Assembly (NCBI RefSeq): GCF_003001815.1
Contig: NZ_PVMZ01000022.1
Span: 150,853-214,852 of the forward strand
DNA: 64,000 nt
Source of the DNA: Actinoplanes italicus
GTDB taxonomy: Bacteria; Actinomycetota; Actinomycetes; Mycobacteriales; Micromonosporaceae
Reading direction: 5' to 3'
Shown: positions 51,173 through 60,116 of the stretch, one piece after another
Layout of the letters: each line of letters begins with the position of its first letter
How positions within the stretch are numbered: the first letter of the stretch is position 1
Made by a program: the position numbers and the translations under genes
Notes under the pieces: generated by a model
Seen by the model: the letters and a program-made list of their open reading frames with translations, nothing else
Databases searched by the model: none
Told to the model about the DNA's origin: nothing

Positions 51173-52383
51173 CAAACTTCTTCCATCGATCGTACGAGCA
51201 GGTCAGGTCGCCCGAAGTTGCCCGACTTGAGCAGCAGCTCCAGAGGTGGTGTGCCGGCCGTTCGGCACCAGGGGACCCCGCGGTCGGCCTCGTCGGTGAC
51301 CTCGACGGCGTCGATGCCGAGCGCGTTGACGACCGCGCCGGACGTCTCGCCGCCGGCCACGACGATGCGGCGGGCACCCAGCCACACGGCGGTGCGGGCC
51401 AGCGTGCCGAGGGTGTGTTCGAGCAGTTCGGCGGCGCCGGCAACGCGCTGTTCCGGCTGCGCGGACGAATAGATCAGCACCGGGGTGTCGCCGAGGTGCT
51501 TCTCGAGCCAGGTCTCGGCCTGGTGCAGCAGTTGTCCGGGTTCGGGGGTGACGGCGGGATCGAGGCGGTAGGACGGGAACACCGCGCGGGCGTGCGCGAC
51601 CTGCTGCAGGGTGGCCGCCGAGCAGCTTCCGGCCAGCACGATTCCCGGCCCGGTGACGGGCCGGCGCCGCTGGTGCGCTCTGCTGCGGGCCCGGCTTGCG
51701 GCGAGGGCCCCGGCCAGGCCCGCTCCCCCGGTCAGCACCGGCAGGTCGGCCACCGCGGCGACGACGGCGATCAGATCGTCGTCCTGGGTGGCGTCGACGA
51801 CGACGTGGCGAATCCCGTCGGCGCGCAGCTGTTCGAGGTGGGCGCTGACGTCTCCGGTGCGGATGACGTCGAGGGGCAGCAGCCCGACTCGATGTGGTGT
51901 CTGGCGGCTGAGGACCCGTACCAGATCAGGATCTTTCATCGGAGTCAGTGGGTGGTCCCGCATCGGCGATTCCGACAGCAAGACGCCGTTGACGAACAGG
52001 TGCCCCTGGTAGACGGTGCGACCGTGCTCGGGTGAGGCGGGGCAGATCAGGGTCATCGGGCTGCCCGCCTGGTCGAGCAGGGCGTCGGTGACCGGGCCGA
52101 TGTTGCCGTCGTCGGTGGAGTCGAACGTCGAGCAGTACTTGAAGTAGACCTGTCCGGCCCCGTGCCGGCCGAGCCACCGCTGCACCCGCCGGCTCTGCTC
52201 GATGGCGTCGGCGGCCGGGATCGTCCTGGTCTTCAGCGCGACGACGACGGCGTCACAGTCGGGCGGCAGTGCGACGGAGGGGCCCGGGACGCCGAAGAGC
52301 AGCACGGTCCGCAGCCCGCAGCGGCGCAGTCCGGCGGCGACGTCGGTGCCGCCGGTGTAGTCGTCGGCGATGCAGCCGATCAC
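51172..52383 (-). CDS. Four-carbon acid sugar kinase, OtnK-like (DUF1537)
   Basis: A 403-residue kinase with the two-domain DUF1537 layout: IGCIADDYTGGTDVAAGLRR and YFKYCSTFDSTDDGNIGPV in the N-terminal substrate domain, and RIVVAGGETSGAVVNALGID followed by VPWCRT and LLLKSGNFGRPDLL in the C-terminal nucleotide domain. Family members phosphorylate 2- or 3-oxo-tetronates at C4. The neighbouring OtnC-like gene strongly supports this reaction. ATG 52383 overlaps the racemase-like stop by 4 bp. Confidence 0.9.
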   Translation of the reverse strand: MIGCIADDYTGGTDVAAGLRRCGLRTVLLFGVPGPSVALPPDCDAVVVALKTRTIPAADAIEQSRRVQRWLGRHGAGQVYFKYCSTFDSTDDGNIGPVTDALLDQAGSPMTLICPASPEHGRTVYQGHLFVNGVLLSESPMRDHPLTPMKDPDLVRVLSRQTPHRVGLLPLDVIRTGDVSAHLEQLRADGIRHVVVDATQDDDLIAVVAAVADLPVLTGGAGLAGALAASRARSRAHQRRRPVTGPGIVLAGSCSAATLQQVAHARAVFPSYRLDPAVTPEPGQLLHQAETWLEKHLGDTPVLIYSSAQPEQRVAGAAELLEHTLGTLARTAVWLGARRIVVAGGETSGAVVNALGIDAVEVTDEADRGVPWCRTAGTPPLELLLKSGNFGRPDLLVRSMEEV

Positions 52384-53051
52384 GCGGTGGCTCCGGTGAA
52401 GTGGCGGCGCAGCCGCTGGGCGGCCAGTTGCGGAGGGCTCAGCACCGGGACGGTCACGGCCCGCTGGGCGGCGGGCTGGGCAGGGGAGATGGAGAACTGA
52501 CCGAGAAGGATAAGGTCGGCGCCGGCCTGGGCGGACAGGGTCGCGTCGACCACGGCCCGTTCGAGGGCTTGGTGGTCGCGGGCGGTCGTGGCTGCCCGGG
52601 CACCGTCGATGACGCTCCCGGTGATGGCCGGGTCGGTGCTGAGGTGTTCGCGGAGCCGGGCCACGGTGTCGTCAACGCCGGTGCGTACCGGTCCGAGGAC
52701 GGTGATCCGCTGGGCGGCGAGGCGGTCGACCTCGTCAAAGAGGGCCTGGTCGGAGGCGAGGACCGGGATCGTGGCATCGGGCGCGAAGTCCCGGGCTGCC
52801 GGACCGTACATCGAGCAGGTCAGAAGGATCGCGTCGGCGCCGCCGTTCACGGCGTACCGGAGCAGGGTATGCATCCGCTGGTGAAGGTCTGCGGTGAGGC
52901 CGCCGGCTGCCTCGGCCTCGCTTATCAGGTGGTCGTCGAGAAGGTTCCAGAGGCGGGCGTCGGCGAAGTCGGCCGCGAAGGCGGCATGAGCGGGCGCGAC
53001 GGACGCCGGGGTGGCGTGAATTAGGGCGACGACGGGCGGGGTGTTGCCCAC
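52380..53051 (-). CDS. Asp/Glu/hydantoin racemase-superfamily protein
   Basis: A 223-residue protein starting at GTG 53051 with AAGGA eight bases upstream. It has the fold signature VALIHATPASVAPAH, DAILLTCSMYGPAARDF with the first catalytic Cys, and the second-domain loop LILLGQFSIS, where the second Cys of typical racemases is replaced by Gln. It may be a one-Cys isomerase or decarboxylase (as in the maleate isomerase/arylmalonate decarboxylase branch) or inactive as a racemase. Context suggests it rearranges a sugar-acid intermediate. Confidence 0.75.
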   Translation of the reverse strand: MGNTPPVVALIHATPASVAPAHAAFAADFADARLWNLLDDHLISEAEAAGGLTADLHQRMHTLLRYAVNGGADAILLTCSMYGPAARDFAPDATIPVLASDQALFDEVDRLAAQRITVLGPVRTGVDDTVARLREHLSTDPAITGSVIDGARAATTARDHQALERAVVDATLSAQAGADLILLGQFSISPAQPAAQRAVTVPVLSPPQLAAQRLRRHFTGATA

Positions 53052-53127
53052 GGATGGTGTCCTTTCGGCTGGGCGGAGCCGGCGGCACACGGCTGGGGTG
53101 CGGTGCCGCCGGTTCACCGGTGTTTCC

Positions 53128-54201
53128 TCAGGCGGCGCGGATCGCTTCGACGACGGCGCCGGTGAAACCACTGGTGGTGGCCGTGCCGCCGAGGTCGCGA
53201 GTGCTCATGCCGGCCTTTACGGCGGCTTCTACCCCGGCCTCGACGCGGCGGGCGGCAGCGCGCAGCCGGTAGTCGTCGTGCTTGGCGGCCAGCCAGTCCA
53301 GCAACATGGCGCTTGACAGGATCATGGCGATCGGGTTGGCGATGTCGCGGCCCGCGATGTCGGGTGCCGAGCCGTGTGCGGCCTGGGCCATGGCGTGCGT
53401 GTCGGACGAGTTGATCGACGGCGCGATGCCCAGTGATCCCGCGATCTCCCCGGCCAGGTCGGAGAGGATGTCGCCGAACATGTTCTCGGTGACGATGACG
53501 TCGAACTCGTTCGCGCGACGGACAAGGTGCACCGTCATGGCGTCGATGTGGAAGTCGTCGACGGCCACATCCGGGTAACCGGCGCCGATCTCGCGGCACA
53601 CGTCGCGGAACAGGCCGGTGGTCATCTTGAGGACGTTGGCCTTGTGCACGATGGTGACCCGCTTGTCGCGGCGCTGCGCGAGGTCGAATGCCGACCGGGC
53701 GATGCGTTCCACCGCGGGCCTGGTGATGATGCCCAGCGCGATGGCCACGTCGGGGGTCGGCATGAACTCGCCGGTGCCGGCGTAGGTGGACCGGTCGGCG
53801 TAGAAGCCCTGCGTGTTCTCCCGCACGATGACCAGGTCGGTGCCGGCCACGATCGCGTTGCCACCGTCGAAGCTCTTGGCGGGGCGGATGTTGGCGTACA
53901 GGTCGAAGTGCTTGCGGATGGTGCCGCTGGGGTTGAGCTTCGACCTGTGTGGTTCGGGGTAGGCGGCGCTGTCGTGCGGGCCGAGCAGCCATCCGTCCAG
54001 GCCGGCGAGGGCGGTCAAGGTCTGCTCCGGTACGGCCGTGCCGTGCTCGGCGATCGCGGCGGCGCCGAGTGGCAGCTCGACCCAGGCGATCGGTTCGAGG
54101 CCGGCCGCGGCGGCGGCCGCGTCGAGGATGGTGACCGACGACGGGACGATCTCCGGTCCGATGCCGTCACCGTGCAGGACCCCGAGGGTGTAGCTGGTCA
54201 T
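53128..54201 (-). CDS. Isopropylmalate/isocitrate/tartrate dehydrogenase-family enzyme
   Basis: A 357-residue beta-decarboxylating dehydrogenase: LGVLHGDGIGPEIVPSSVTI start, catalytic Tyr in RENTQGFYADRSTYAGTG, Lys in IVHKANVLKMTTGLFRD, and metal-binding Asp residues in VTENMFGDILSDLAGE. This family includes tartrate dehydrogenase/decarboxylase and D-malate dehydrogenase, which suit the operon better than leucine synthesis. ATG 54201 is 20 bp after the ABC ATPase stop. Confidence 0.88.
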   Translation of the reverse strand: MTSYTLGVLHGDGIGPEIVPSSVTILDAAAAAAGLEPIAWVELPLGAAAIAEHGTAVPEQTLTALAGLDGWLLGPHDSAAYPEPHRSKLNPSGTIRKHFDLYANIRPAKSFDGGNAIVAGTDLVIVRENTQGFYADRSTYAGTGEFMPTPDVAIALGIITRPAVERIARSAFDLAQRRDKRVTIVHKANVLKMTTGLFRDVCREIGAGYPDVAVDDFHIDAMTVHLVRRANEFDVIVTENMFGDILSDLAGEIAGSLGIAPSINSSDTHAMAQAAHGSAPDIAGRDIANPIAMILSSAMLLDWLAAKHDDYRLRAAARRVEAGVEAAVKAGMSTRDLGGTATTSGFTGAVVEAIRAA

Positions 54202-54220
54202 TGATGCGGTCTCGCTTTCG

Positions 54221-55285
54221 TCAGGAGAGGGGCCGGGGGTAGAGCAGCGCGGCCTCGGGTGCGAAGGTGAGGCCGACGGCACCGGTGAGGTCACCGCGCG
54301 GGGACTGCACCTGGACGGTCTGGTCGCCGAGTCTGAGGTGGTACTCGTGGTGGGAGCCGACGTAGGCGCTGGTCACGATCTCGCACGGCAGGCCGGTGCC
54401 GGTGGGGCCAACGGTCAGCCGCTCGGGGCGCACCGCGACGGTCACCTGTTGTCCGGGCTGGGCATCGCCGGTCACCTCGACGACCTCACCGCACGCGTCC
54501 AGCCGTACATGCACATGGTCGTCGTCAGTTTTCTCGACCTGTCCGTGCAGGAAGTTGCAGCGGCCGACGAACGCGGCGACCTCCGGGGCGGCGGGTGTTT
54601 CGTAGATCTCCTTCGGGGTGCCGATCTGCAGCATGCGGCCGTCGGCCATGACCGCGATCCGGTCGGAGAGGGCGAGGGCCTCGTCCTGGTCGTGGGTGAC
54701 GTAGACGGTGGTGATACCGAGCTCGGCCTGCAGCGCCTTGAGCCAGGCACGGGCCTGTTCGCGCAGCTTGGCGTCGAGGTTCGACAGTGGCTCGTCGAGC
54801 AGCAGCACCGACGGGGAGTAGACCAGCGCACGGGCGAGGGCGACGCGTTGCTGCTGGCCTCCGGAGAGCTGGTGCGGGTACCGGTCGGCGAGGTGGGCCA
54901 GGCCGACCTTGTCGAGGGCGTCGGCGATCCGCTGCTGCTTGTCCTTCTTGCTCGCTTTGCGGATGGTCAGCGGCATGGCGAGGTTCGCGGCCACGGTCAT
55001 GTGCGGCCAGAGCGCGTACGACTGGAAGACCATGCCGAGGTTGCGCTCCTCAGGCGTACGGAAGATCTTGGCCGTTGAATCGACGAAGGTGGTGTCACCG
55101 ACGGTGATCGTGCCGCCGGTCGGTTTCTCCAGGCCGGCGATGCAGTTGAGGGTGGTGGACTTGCCGCAACCACTGGGTCCGAGCAGGGTGAAGAACTCGC
55201 CGTCGCGGATGGTGAAGTCGACCTCGTGCAGGACGGTGACGTCGCCGAACGTCTTGTAGAGCTGGCTGACGCGGACGTCAGGCAT
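54221..55285 (-). CDS. ABC importer ATP-binding protein (FbpC/PotA type)
   Basis: A 354-residue ATPase: Walker A LLGPSGCGKSTT, Q-loop VFQSYALWPH, signature LSGGQQQRVALARAL, Walker B VLLLDEPLSNLDA, H-loop VYVTHDQ, then a C-terminal TOBE domain of about 110 residues. It powers the adjacent permease. Family members import Fe(III), spermidine, 2-aminoethylphosphonate or carboxylates. It overlaps the permease gene by 8 bp. Confidence 0.93.
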   Translation of the reverse strand: MPDVRVSQLYKTFGDVTVLHEVDFTIRDGEFFTLLGPSGCGKSTTLNCIAGLEKPTGGTITVGDTTFVDSTAKIFRTPEERNLGMVFQSYALWPHMTVAANLAMPLTIRKASKKDKQQRIADALDKVGLAHLADRYPHQLSGGQQQRVALARALVYSPSVLLLDEPLSNLDAKLREQARAWLKALQAELGITTVYVTHDQDEALALSDRIAVMADGRMLQIGTPKEIYETPAAPEVAAFVGRCNFLHGQVEKTDDDHVHVRLDACGEVVEVTGDAQPGQQVTVAVRPERLTVGPTGTGLPCEIVTSAYVGSHHEYHLRLGDQTVQVQSPRGDLTGAVGLTFAPEAALLYPRPLS

Positions 55286-57005
55286 CGTGGTGTCCTCTCA
55301 TGAGCAGCCCGGCCACGCCGACGAAGACGGCGGTGATGGCGATCTGGATGGTGGCCAGGGCGGCGACGGAACCGGTGTTGCCCTGGACCCAGAGCTCGAG
55401 CATCGTGGTGCCGAGGATGTTGGAGTCGGCGGAGCCGAGGAAGATCGCCGGCGAGTACTCCTTGAGCATCGTGACGAAGGTGAGGATCATGGCGCCGGCG
55501 AAGGCGGGGACCATGAGCCGTCCGAGGATCCGGGTGAAGGTGCGCACCCAGTCGGCGCCGGAAACGCGGGCAGCGTTGTCGAGTTCCGCTCCCAGTTGCA
55601 TGATCGACGGCGCGATCGAGCCGAAGCCGCTGGGCAGTGCCCGTAATCCGAAGCCGATGATCAGGGCGACCAGGGTGCCCTGGATCAGGCTGCCGGCGCC
55701 GAACGGGGCGTAGGCGAAGGCCCAGAACAAGCCGATACCGATGATCAGGCCGGGCATCGCCTGTGGGGCGAGGGCCAAGTACTCCACGGCTCGGCGGTAC
55801 TTGAAGGTGGATCGGCGCGCGACGATCACGGCGAGCAGCGACAGGGCGCTGACCAGCACCGCGCCGACCGCGGCGATGATGAGGCTGTTGGTGATGGAGC
55901 GGGTGTACGCGTCGAAGGTGAAGATCCGCTCGTAGTTGGCGCCGGTGAGCGTCTTGAATGGCGACTGCAGCGGCGTGAAGATCAGGGTGAACGACCGGAA
56001 GATCAGCCCGCCGATCGGCAGCAGCGCCCCGAAGATCACGTAGAAGGTGATCGCGACGATGCTGACCCAGTTGATCCAGCCGAGGTCGAGACGGCGCGGC
56101 CGGGTGGCCTTGCCGCGTACCGACACGAACCGTTGGGCGTCCTTGAGCAGTTTGGCCTGCAACGCGACCAGCCCGACGGTTACCAGCAGGATCAGCGCGG
56201 ACGCGGCTCCGAGGATGCCGTAGTCCGGGTTGATCGACTGCAGGCCGTTGGAGTAGAGGAACGTCGAGAAGACCGGGATGCCGACCGGCTGGCCGTAGAG
56301 CAGCGGCACGCTGAGCGTCTCGACCGACATGCTGAAGACCAGGATCGAGCTGTACACCATGGGCGGGCGCAGCATCGGGACGATGACCGAGAAGAGGATG
56401 CGCAGCGGCCCGGCGCCGCACACCTGGGCGGCCGACTCCAGGGAGGCGTCCGACTGGCGCAGGGCGTTGGCGCAGAACACGTACGCGATCGGGGCGAGCG
56501 CCACGGCCTCGGTGACTGCCATGCCGGGGATCGAGTAGAGGTTCCACGGGACCGTGCCGATCCAGGAGCGGACCTGGGTGCTGACGAACCCGGCCGGGCC
56601 GTAGAGGGTGATCCAGCCGAAGCCGAGGATCAGCGAGGAGATGAAGAACGGCCACTGCATCGCGGCAGCGAACAGCCGGGCGCCGGGCAGTTTGGTGCGG
56701 ACCACGGCGATCGCCATGGGGACCGCGATGAGTAGGGTCAGCGCGGTGGTGCCGACGGCGAACAGAGCGGTGTTGAGGATGACCGTGCCGAAGCCGGCGT
56801 CGGTGAACAGGCGTACGTAGTTGTCGGCGGTGAGGATGCCGCCCGCCTCGTACAGCGGGCGGTCCAGCACCGACTGATACAGCGTGGGAACGACGGGCGC
56901 CAGTACGAGCAGCGCGAGCAAGCCGAGCACCGCGTACTGGACCCACAACTCCCGGCCGGCGCCCAGGAAGCGCCGGTACCGGGGTGTCACGAGGGTGGTC
57001 GTCAT
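55278..57005 (-). CDS. ABC importer permease, two fused domains (FbpB type)
   Basis: A 575-residue permease with about twelve transmembrane helices: two BPD_transp_1 domains in one chain, each with an EAA-type loop (ESAAQVCGAGPLRILFSVIVP and ELDNAARVSGADWVRTFTRI). This fused layout is typical of iron, phosphonate and organic-acid importers of the FbpB group. ATG 57005 overlaps the binding protein stop by 4 bp. Confidence 0.92.
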   Translation of the reverse strand: MTTTLVTPRYRRFLGAGRELWVQYAVLGLLALLVLAPVVPTLYQSVLDRPLYEAGGILTADNYVRLFTDAGFGTVILNTALFAVGTTALTLLIAVPMAIAVVRTKLPGARLFAAAMQWPFFISSLILGFGWITLYGPAGFVSTQVRSWIGTVPWNLYSIPGMAVTEAVALAPIAYVFCANALRQSDASLESAAQVCGAGPLRILFSVIVPMLRPPMVYSSILVFSMSVETLSVPLLYGQPVGIPVFSTFLYSNGLQSINPDYGILGAASALILLVTVGLVALQAKLLKDAQRFVSVRGKATRPRRLDLGWINWVSIVAITFYVIFGALLPIGGLIFRSFTLIFTPLQSPFKTLTGANYERIFTFDAYTRSITNSLIIAAVGAVLVSALSLLAVIVARRSTFKYRRAVEYLALAPQAMPGLIIGIGLFWAFAYAPFGAGSLIQGTLVALIIGFGLRALPSGFGSIAPSIMQLGAELDNAARVSGADWVRTFTRILGRLMVPAFAGAMILTFVTMLKEYSPAIFLGSADSNILGTTMLELWVQGNTGSVAALATIQIAITAVFVGVAGLLMRGHHDA

Positions 57006-58135
57006 TGTGCGAGCAGCCCGTTCCAGCGGTTGGTGAACTCCTGCACCGCGGCGTCGGGGACCAGGTCGTACTTGACGCGGATGACCTTGGCTTCGGTGAC
57101 CTTCTCGACGACCTCCTGATAGGTGTGCAGGCCGTCGGCCTTGGGCACGTCGTCGCGGTAGGAGGTCAGTCCGCCCTCGGCGACGGCCCGCTGGCCCTCG
57201 CTGGAGAGCACGAAGTCGGTGAACAGCTTCGCGGTGGCGACGTGCGGAGCCTTCGGGGCGATGCCGATGCCACGGGGCAGCACGACCGTTCCGTCGTCGA
57301 GGAAGGTGACCTGGAACAGGCCGCCGCTGTTCTTGACCACCGGGTAGGCGGGTGCCGCGGAGATGAAGAAGCCGACCAGGTATTCGCCTGCGAGGATTTT
57401 CTCGGTCTGGGTGCCCGACGAGGTCTCGGGGCGGGCCAGCGGCAGCAGTTGCTGCAGGTGGGTCCAGGAGTTCGGGTCGGCCTCGGTGTAGGCGCGGGAC
57501 ACCGTGAAGCCGAACGCGCCCTTGATGTCGCGGGTGGTGATCTTGTCCTGGTACTTCTTCGGGTCCTTGGCCACGAGCGCGGCGAGACTGGCCAGGCCGG
57601 TCGGGGCCTCGGGCACCAGGCTGGTGTTGTAGGCGATGGTCATCGGGTCCATCGACATCGCGTAGACGCTGGGCATCAGCGTCGCGAACTCGGGCAGCTT
57701 GGCGGCCTCGGGTGAGGCGTACTCCAGCAGCCGACCCTTGCCCTGCTCGTTGTACTCGGCCCAGGCCTGAGCGGCGTTGGAGACCAGGATGTCGGCGGGT
57801 GAGCTACCGGTGGCCTGTTCGCTCAGGACCCGCTGGAAAACCTCGTCGCTGTCGAGGTTGTTCGCCGAGATCTTCGTGACCCAGGGGTACTTCTTCTGGA
57901 AGTCGCGGAAGATCGGGGCCCAGTTCTCCTGGTCGGTGTTGGAGTAGATGGTGAGCTCGCCGCCCTCGGCCTTGGAGGCCTCGATCAGCTGGGCGTACTC
58001 GGCCGGGTAGTAGTCCGGTGCTTTGCCTTCGGTGATCTGGTTCGGCGGGGCGGACGGCTCGTCGGAGCCACCGCAGCCGGTCAGGGCGGCGGCGGTGGAG
58101 AGGACGAGGAAGGAAGCGAGCAGACGTCTTTTCAA
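57002..58135 (-). CDS. ABC importer solute-binding lipoprotein
   Basis: A 377-residue type-II binding protein. The likely start is TTG 58135, with AAGGAG seven bases upstream, followed by a lipoprotein signal (SFLVLSTAAALTGC). Core features are ELTIYSNTDQENWAPIFRDF, the VLSEQATGSSPADILVSNA hinge region, and VYAMSMDPMTIAYNTSLVP, as in Fe(III)/AfuA-like and carboxylate-binding families. The tyrosine pair of true iron binders is not evident, so an organic acid ligand is more likely in this operon. First gene of the leftward catabolic operon. Confidence 0.88.
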   Translation of the reverse strand: MKRRLLASFLVLSTAAALTGCGGSDEPSAPPNQITEGKAPDYYPAEYAQLIEASKAEGGELTIYSNTDQENWAPIFRDFQKKYPWVTKISANNLDSDEVFQRVLSEQATGSSPADILVSNAAQAWAEYNEQGKGRLLEYASPEAAKLPEFATLMPSVYAMSMDPMTIAYNTSLVPEAPTGLASLAALVAKDPKKYQDKITTRDIKGAFGFTVSRAYTEADPNSWTHLQQLLPLARPETSSGTQTEKILAGEYLVGFFISAAPAYPVVKNSGGLFQVTFLDDGTVVLPRGIGIAPKAPHVATAKLFTDFVLSSEGQRAVAEGGLTSYRDDVPKADGLHTYQEVVEKVTEAKVIRVKYDLVPDAAVQEFTNRWNGLLAQ

Positions 58136-58191
58136 TTCACAGCTCCTTGATGCGGAGGAAACATCGCTGTGGGGAACGCCACCCACGATGG

Positions 58192-58203
58192 AGGTTATAA
58201 CCT
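58192..58203. promoter_or_regulatory. Perfect palindromic GntR-type operator
   Basis: AGGTTATAACCT is a perfect 12-bp inverted repeat about 60 bp upstream of the binding-protein gene and about 80 bp upstream of the GntR gene. It is the best candidate site for the divergent GntR regulator. Confidence 0.65.
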
Positions 58204-58254
58204 ATAGCCGTCAACCACCTCGGCGAAGAAATTCCCGAGCTGGACAGGTCGTGT

Positions 58255-58266
58255 AGGTTATAAGCG
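58255..58266. promoter_or_regulatory. Second, imperfect GntR-type operator
   Basis: AGGTTATAAGCG repeats the left half and core of the first site 63 bp away, 16 bp before the GntR start codon, where binding would block its transcription. Two sites suggest looping or dual control of the divergent operons. Confidence 0.55.
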
Positions 58267-58281
58267 ACCTCGGGAGGGTTG

Positions 58282-58959
58282 ATGACGGAGCCTTACTCCA
58301 CGAAGAGCGACTACGCCTACAGCCAGCTGCGGGAGAAGATCCTGACCGGCGAGTACGAACCCGGCACGGTCCTCAACCAGGCCGTGCTCGCCCGCACCAT
58401 CGGCATCAGCACCACGCCGCTACGCGAGGCGCTGCGCCGCCTGAAGTCCGAGGGCCTGGTCGAGCTCGACGCTCACCGCGACGCCCGCGTCAGCCCACTC
58501 ACCGGCGAAGAGGCCCGCGACCTGCTCGAGATCCGGATGTCTCTCGACCCCCTGGCCGCCGCGCTGGCCGCCGAACGCCGCAGCACCTCCGACATCCGCG
58601 AGATGCGCGACGCCATCGAGGGCCTGCACCCGCTGCCGCACAACCCGAGCTTCGTCGACCTGGTCGCGCACCGGCGGTTCCACACCGCGATCTACACCGC
58701 CTCGCACAACGAGATCCTCATCAGCACTCTCGACGCGCTGTGGGACAAGGCCGACCGCTACCGCCGCCTCGGTCTCGAGGTCGAACGCGACCAGCAGGAG
58801 CGCGACACCAAGGCGGCCGAGCACCGTGAGCTGCTGGAATGCGTGATCAACCGGGACTCCGTCGGTGCCGCCGGCGTGATGCGACGGCACATCGACAGCA
58901 GCCTCGGCGCCAAGGCCGCGAACCGTCTCAACGCCGGCAAGATCGAGGCGGCGCCCTGA
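58282..58959 (+). CDS. GntR-family (FadR/VanR-type) regulator
   Basis: A 225-residue repressor: winged helix-turn-helix (YAYSQLREKILTGEYEPGT, QAVLARTIGISTTPLREALR) and a helical FCD ligand domain whose metal/ligand His residues are visible in LVAHRRFHTAIY, EHRELLECV and MRRHIDSSL. ATG 58282 follows GGGAGGG. It most likely controls both divergent operons through the TTATAA-centred sites and responds to a pathway acid. The next gene overlaps its stop. Confidence 0.92.
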   Translation: MTEPYSTKSDYAYSQLREKILTGEYEPGTVLNQAVLARTIGISTTPLREALRRLKSEGLVELDAHRDARVSPLTGEEARDLLEIRMSLDPLAAALAAERRSTSDIREMRDAIEGLHPLPHNPSFVDLVAHRRFHTAIYTASHNEILISTLDALWDKADRYRRLGLEVERDQQERDTKAAEHRELLECVINRDSVGAAGVMRRHIDSSLGAKAANRLNAGKIEAAP

Positions 58960-60116
58960 ATCAGAACGGCCTGCTGCTCGCCCACACGGTGCTGGTACAG
59001 GCCATCACGTTCGTGCTGCGTCCCACCGCCACATACCAGGCCATCGCCCTCGATGTCCCCGCCGCCTGGCTGGGTGTGCTCGCTGCCAGCTTCGCCGTCG
59101 TCCCGCTGGTGCTCGCCGCACCCGCCGGACAGATCATCGACCGGCTCGGTGAACGACGGCTACTCATCGCGGGGCCCGCCCTGCTGACGCTGGCGACCGC
59201 CGCATTCGTGCTGCTCGGCGACGCGATCGCCGGGCTGACCGCCGCGACGATGCTGCTCGGCACCGGACATCTGTGCTCGGTCGTCGGCCAGCAGGCGCTG
59301 GTCGCCAACGCCACCGAACCCGGCCGTTACGACACGGCGTTCGGCTACTACACCTTCGCCGCGTCGCTGGGCCAGGCCCTCGGTCCCGGACTCATCGTGT
59401 TCTTCGGCGGTGACCAGACCGTCCCCCACACGCGGGCGATCTTTCTAGGCACGCTGGCCGTCAGCGTTCCGCTGCTGCTCATCGCGGTGTTCCTGCGTTC
59501 CTCGGGGCAGCACGGCCGACAGTCCGGCACCGGTAGCGGCGGCTTCCGCGAACTGCTGGCCCGCCCCGGACTCATTCGCGCGCTGACGGTCAGCTGCATC
59601 GTCCTCGCCGCCATCGACGTGACCCTGGTCTACCTGCCCGCCCTCGGCGCCGAGCGTGACATCGCCGCCGGCACCATCGGCATCCTGCTCACCGTCCGTG
59701 CGGTCGCTTCGATGATCTCCCGCCTGTTCCTGGGCCGCCTCACCGCCGCCTTCGGCCGGCACCGCCTGCTCGTCGGCACCGTCGCCGTCTCCGCCGCCGG
59801 CCTGCTGCTGATGCTGATCCCCATGCCGTTGTGGCTGATGGCCGTGCTCGTCGTGGCCGCCGGACTCGGCCTCGGCGCCGGTCAGCCCCTCACCATGTCG
59901 TTCCTGGCCGAGTCCGCACCGCCCGGTATGCGCGGACGCGCCATGTCACTGCGCCTGACCGGCAACCGTCTCGGCCAGGTCGTCATCCCCAGCGCCGCCG
60001 GCGTCCTGGCCGCCGGAGCCGGCGCCACCGGAGTACTCGCCATCACCGCCGCGGGCCTCGCCGGAGCCGCGGTCGCGGCCGGGGGCCTCCACGAATCCCA
60101 AGGAGAAGATCAATGA
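58956..60116 (+). CDS. MFS transporter
   Basis: A 386-residue carrier with about twelve transmembrane helices and the MFS loop motif AGQIIDRLGERRLLIAG between helices 2 and 3. The frame has no ATG or GTG at the expected N-terminus. A CTG at 58956 overlaps the GntR stop by 4 bp (CTGA) with GAGG at a proper distance, mirroring the ATGA/GTGA overlaps elsewhere in the locus. A downstream GTG would delete much of the first helix. Probably exports or imports the pathway substrate or a side product. Confidence 0.82.
   Translation: MNQNGLLLAHTVLVQAITFVLRPTATYQAIALDVPAAWLGVLAASFAVVPLVLAAPAGQIIDRLGERRLLIAGPALLTLATAAFVLLGDAIAGLTAATMLLGTGHLCSVVGQQALVANATEPGRYDTAFGYYTFAASLGQALGPGLIVFFGGDQTVPHTRAIFLGTLAVSVPLLLIAVFLRSSGQHGRQSGTGSGGFRELLARPGLIRALTVSCIVLAAIDVTLVYLPALGAERDIAAGTIGILLTVRAVASMISRLFLGRLTAAFGRHRLLVGTVAVSAAGLLLMLIPMPLWLMAVLVVAAGLGLGAGQPLTMSFLAESAPPGMRGRAMSLRLTGNRLGQVVIPSAAGVLAAGAGATGVLAITAAGLAGAAVAAGGLHESQGEDQ

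Noticed and set aside
54221..58135. Iron(III) ABC importer
   Set aside because: The ATPase and permease are of the Fbp type, but the operon encodes sugar-acid enzymes, has no iron regulator, and the binding protein lacks obvious iron-binding tyrosine pairs. Substrate left open, with an organic acid favoured.
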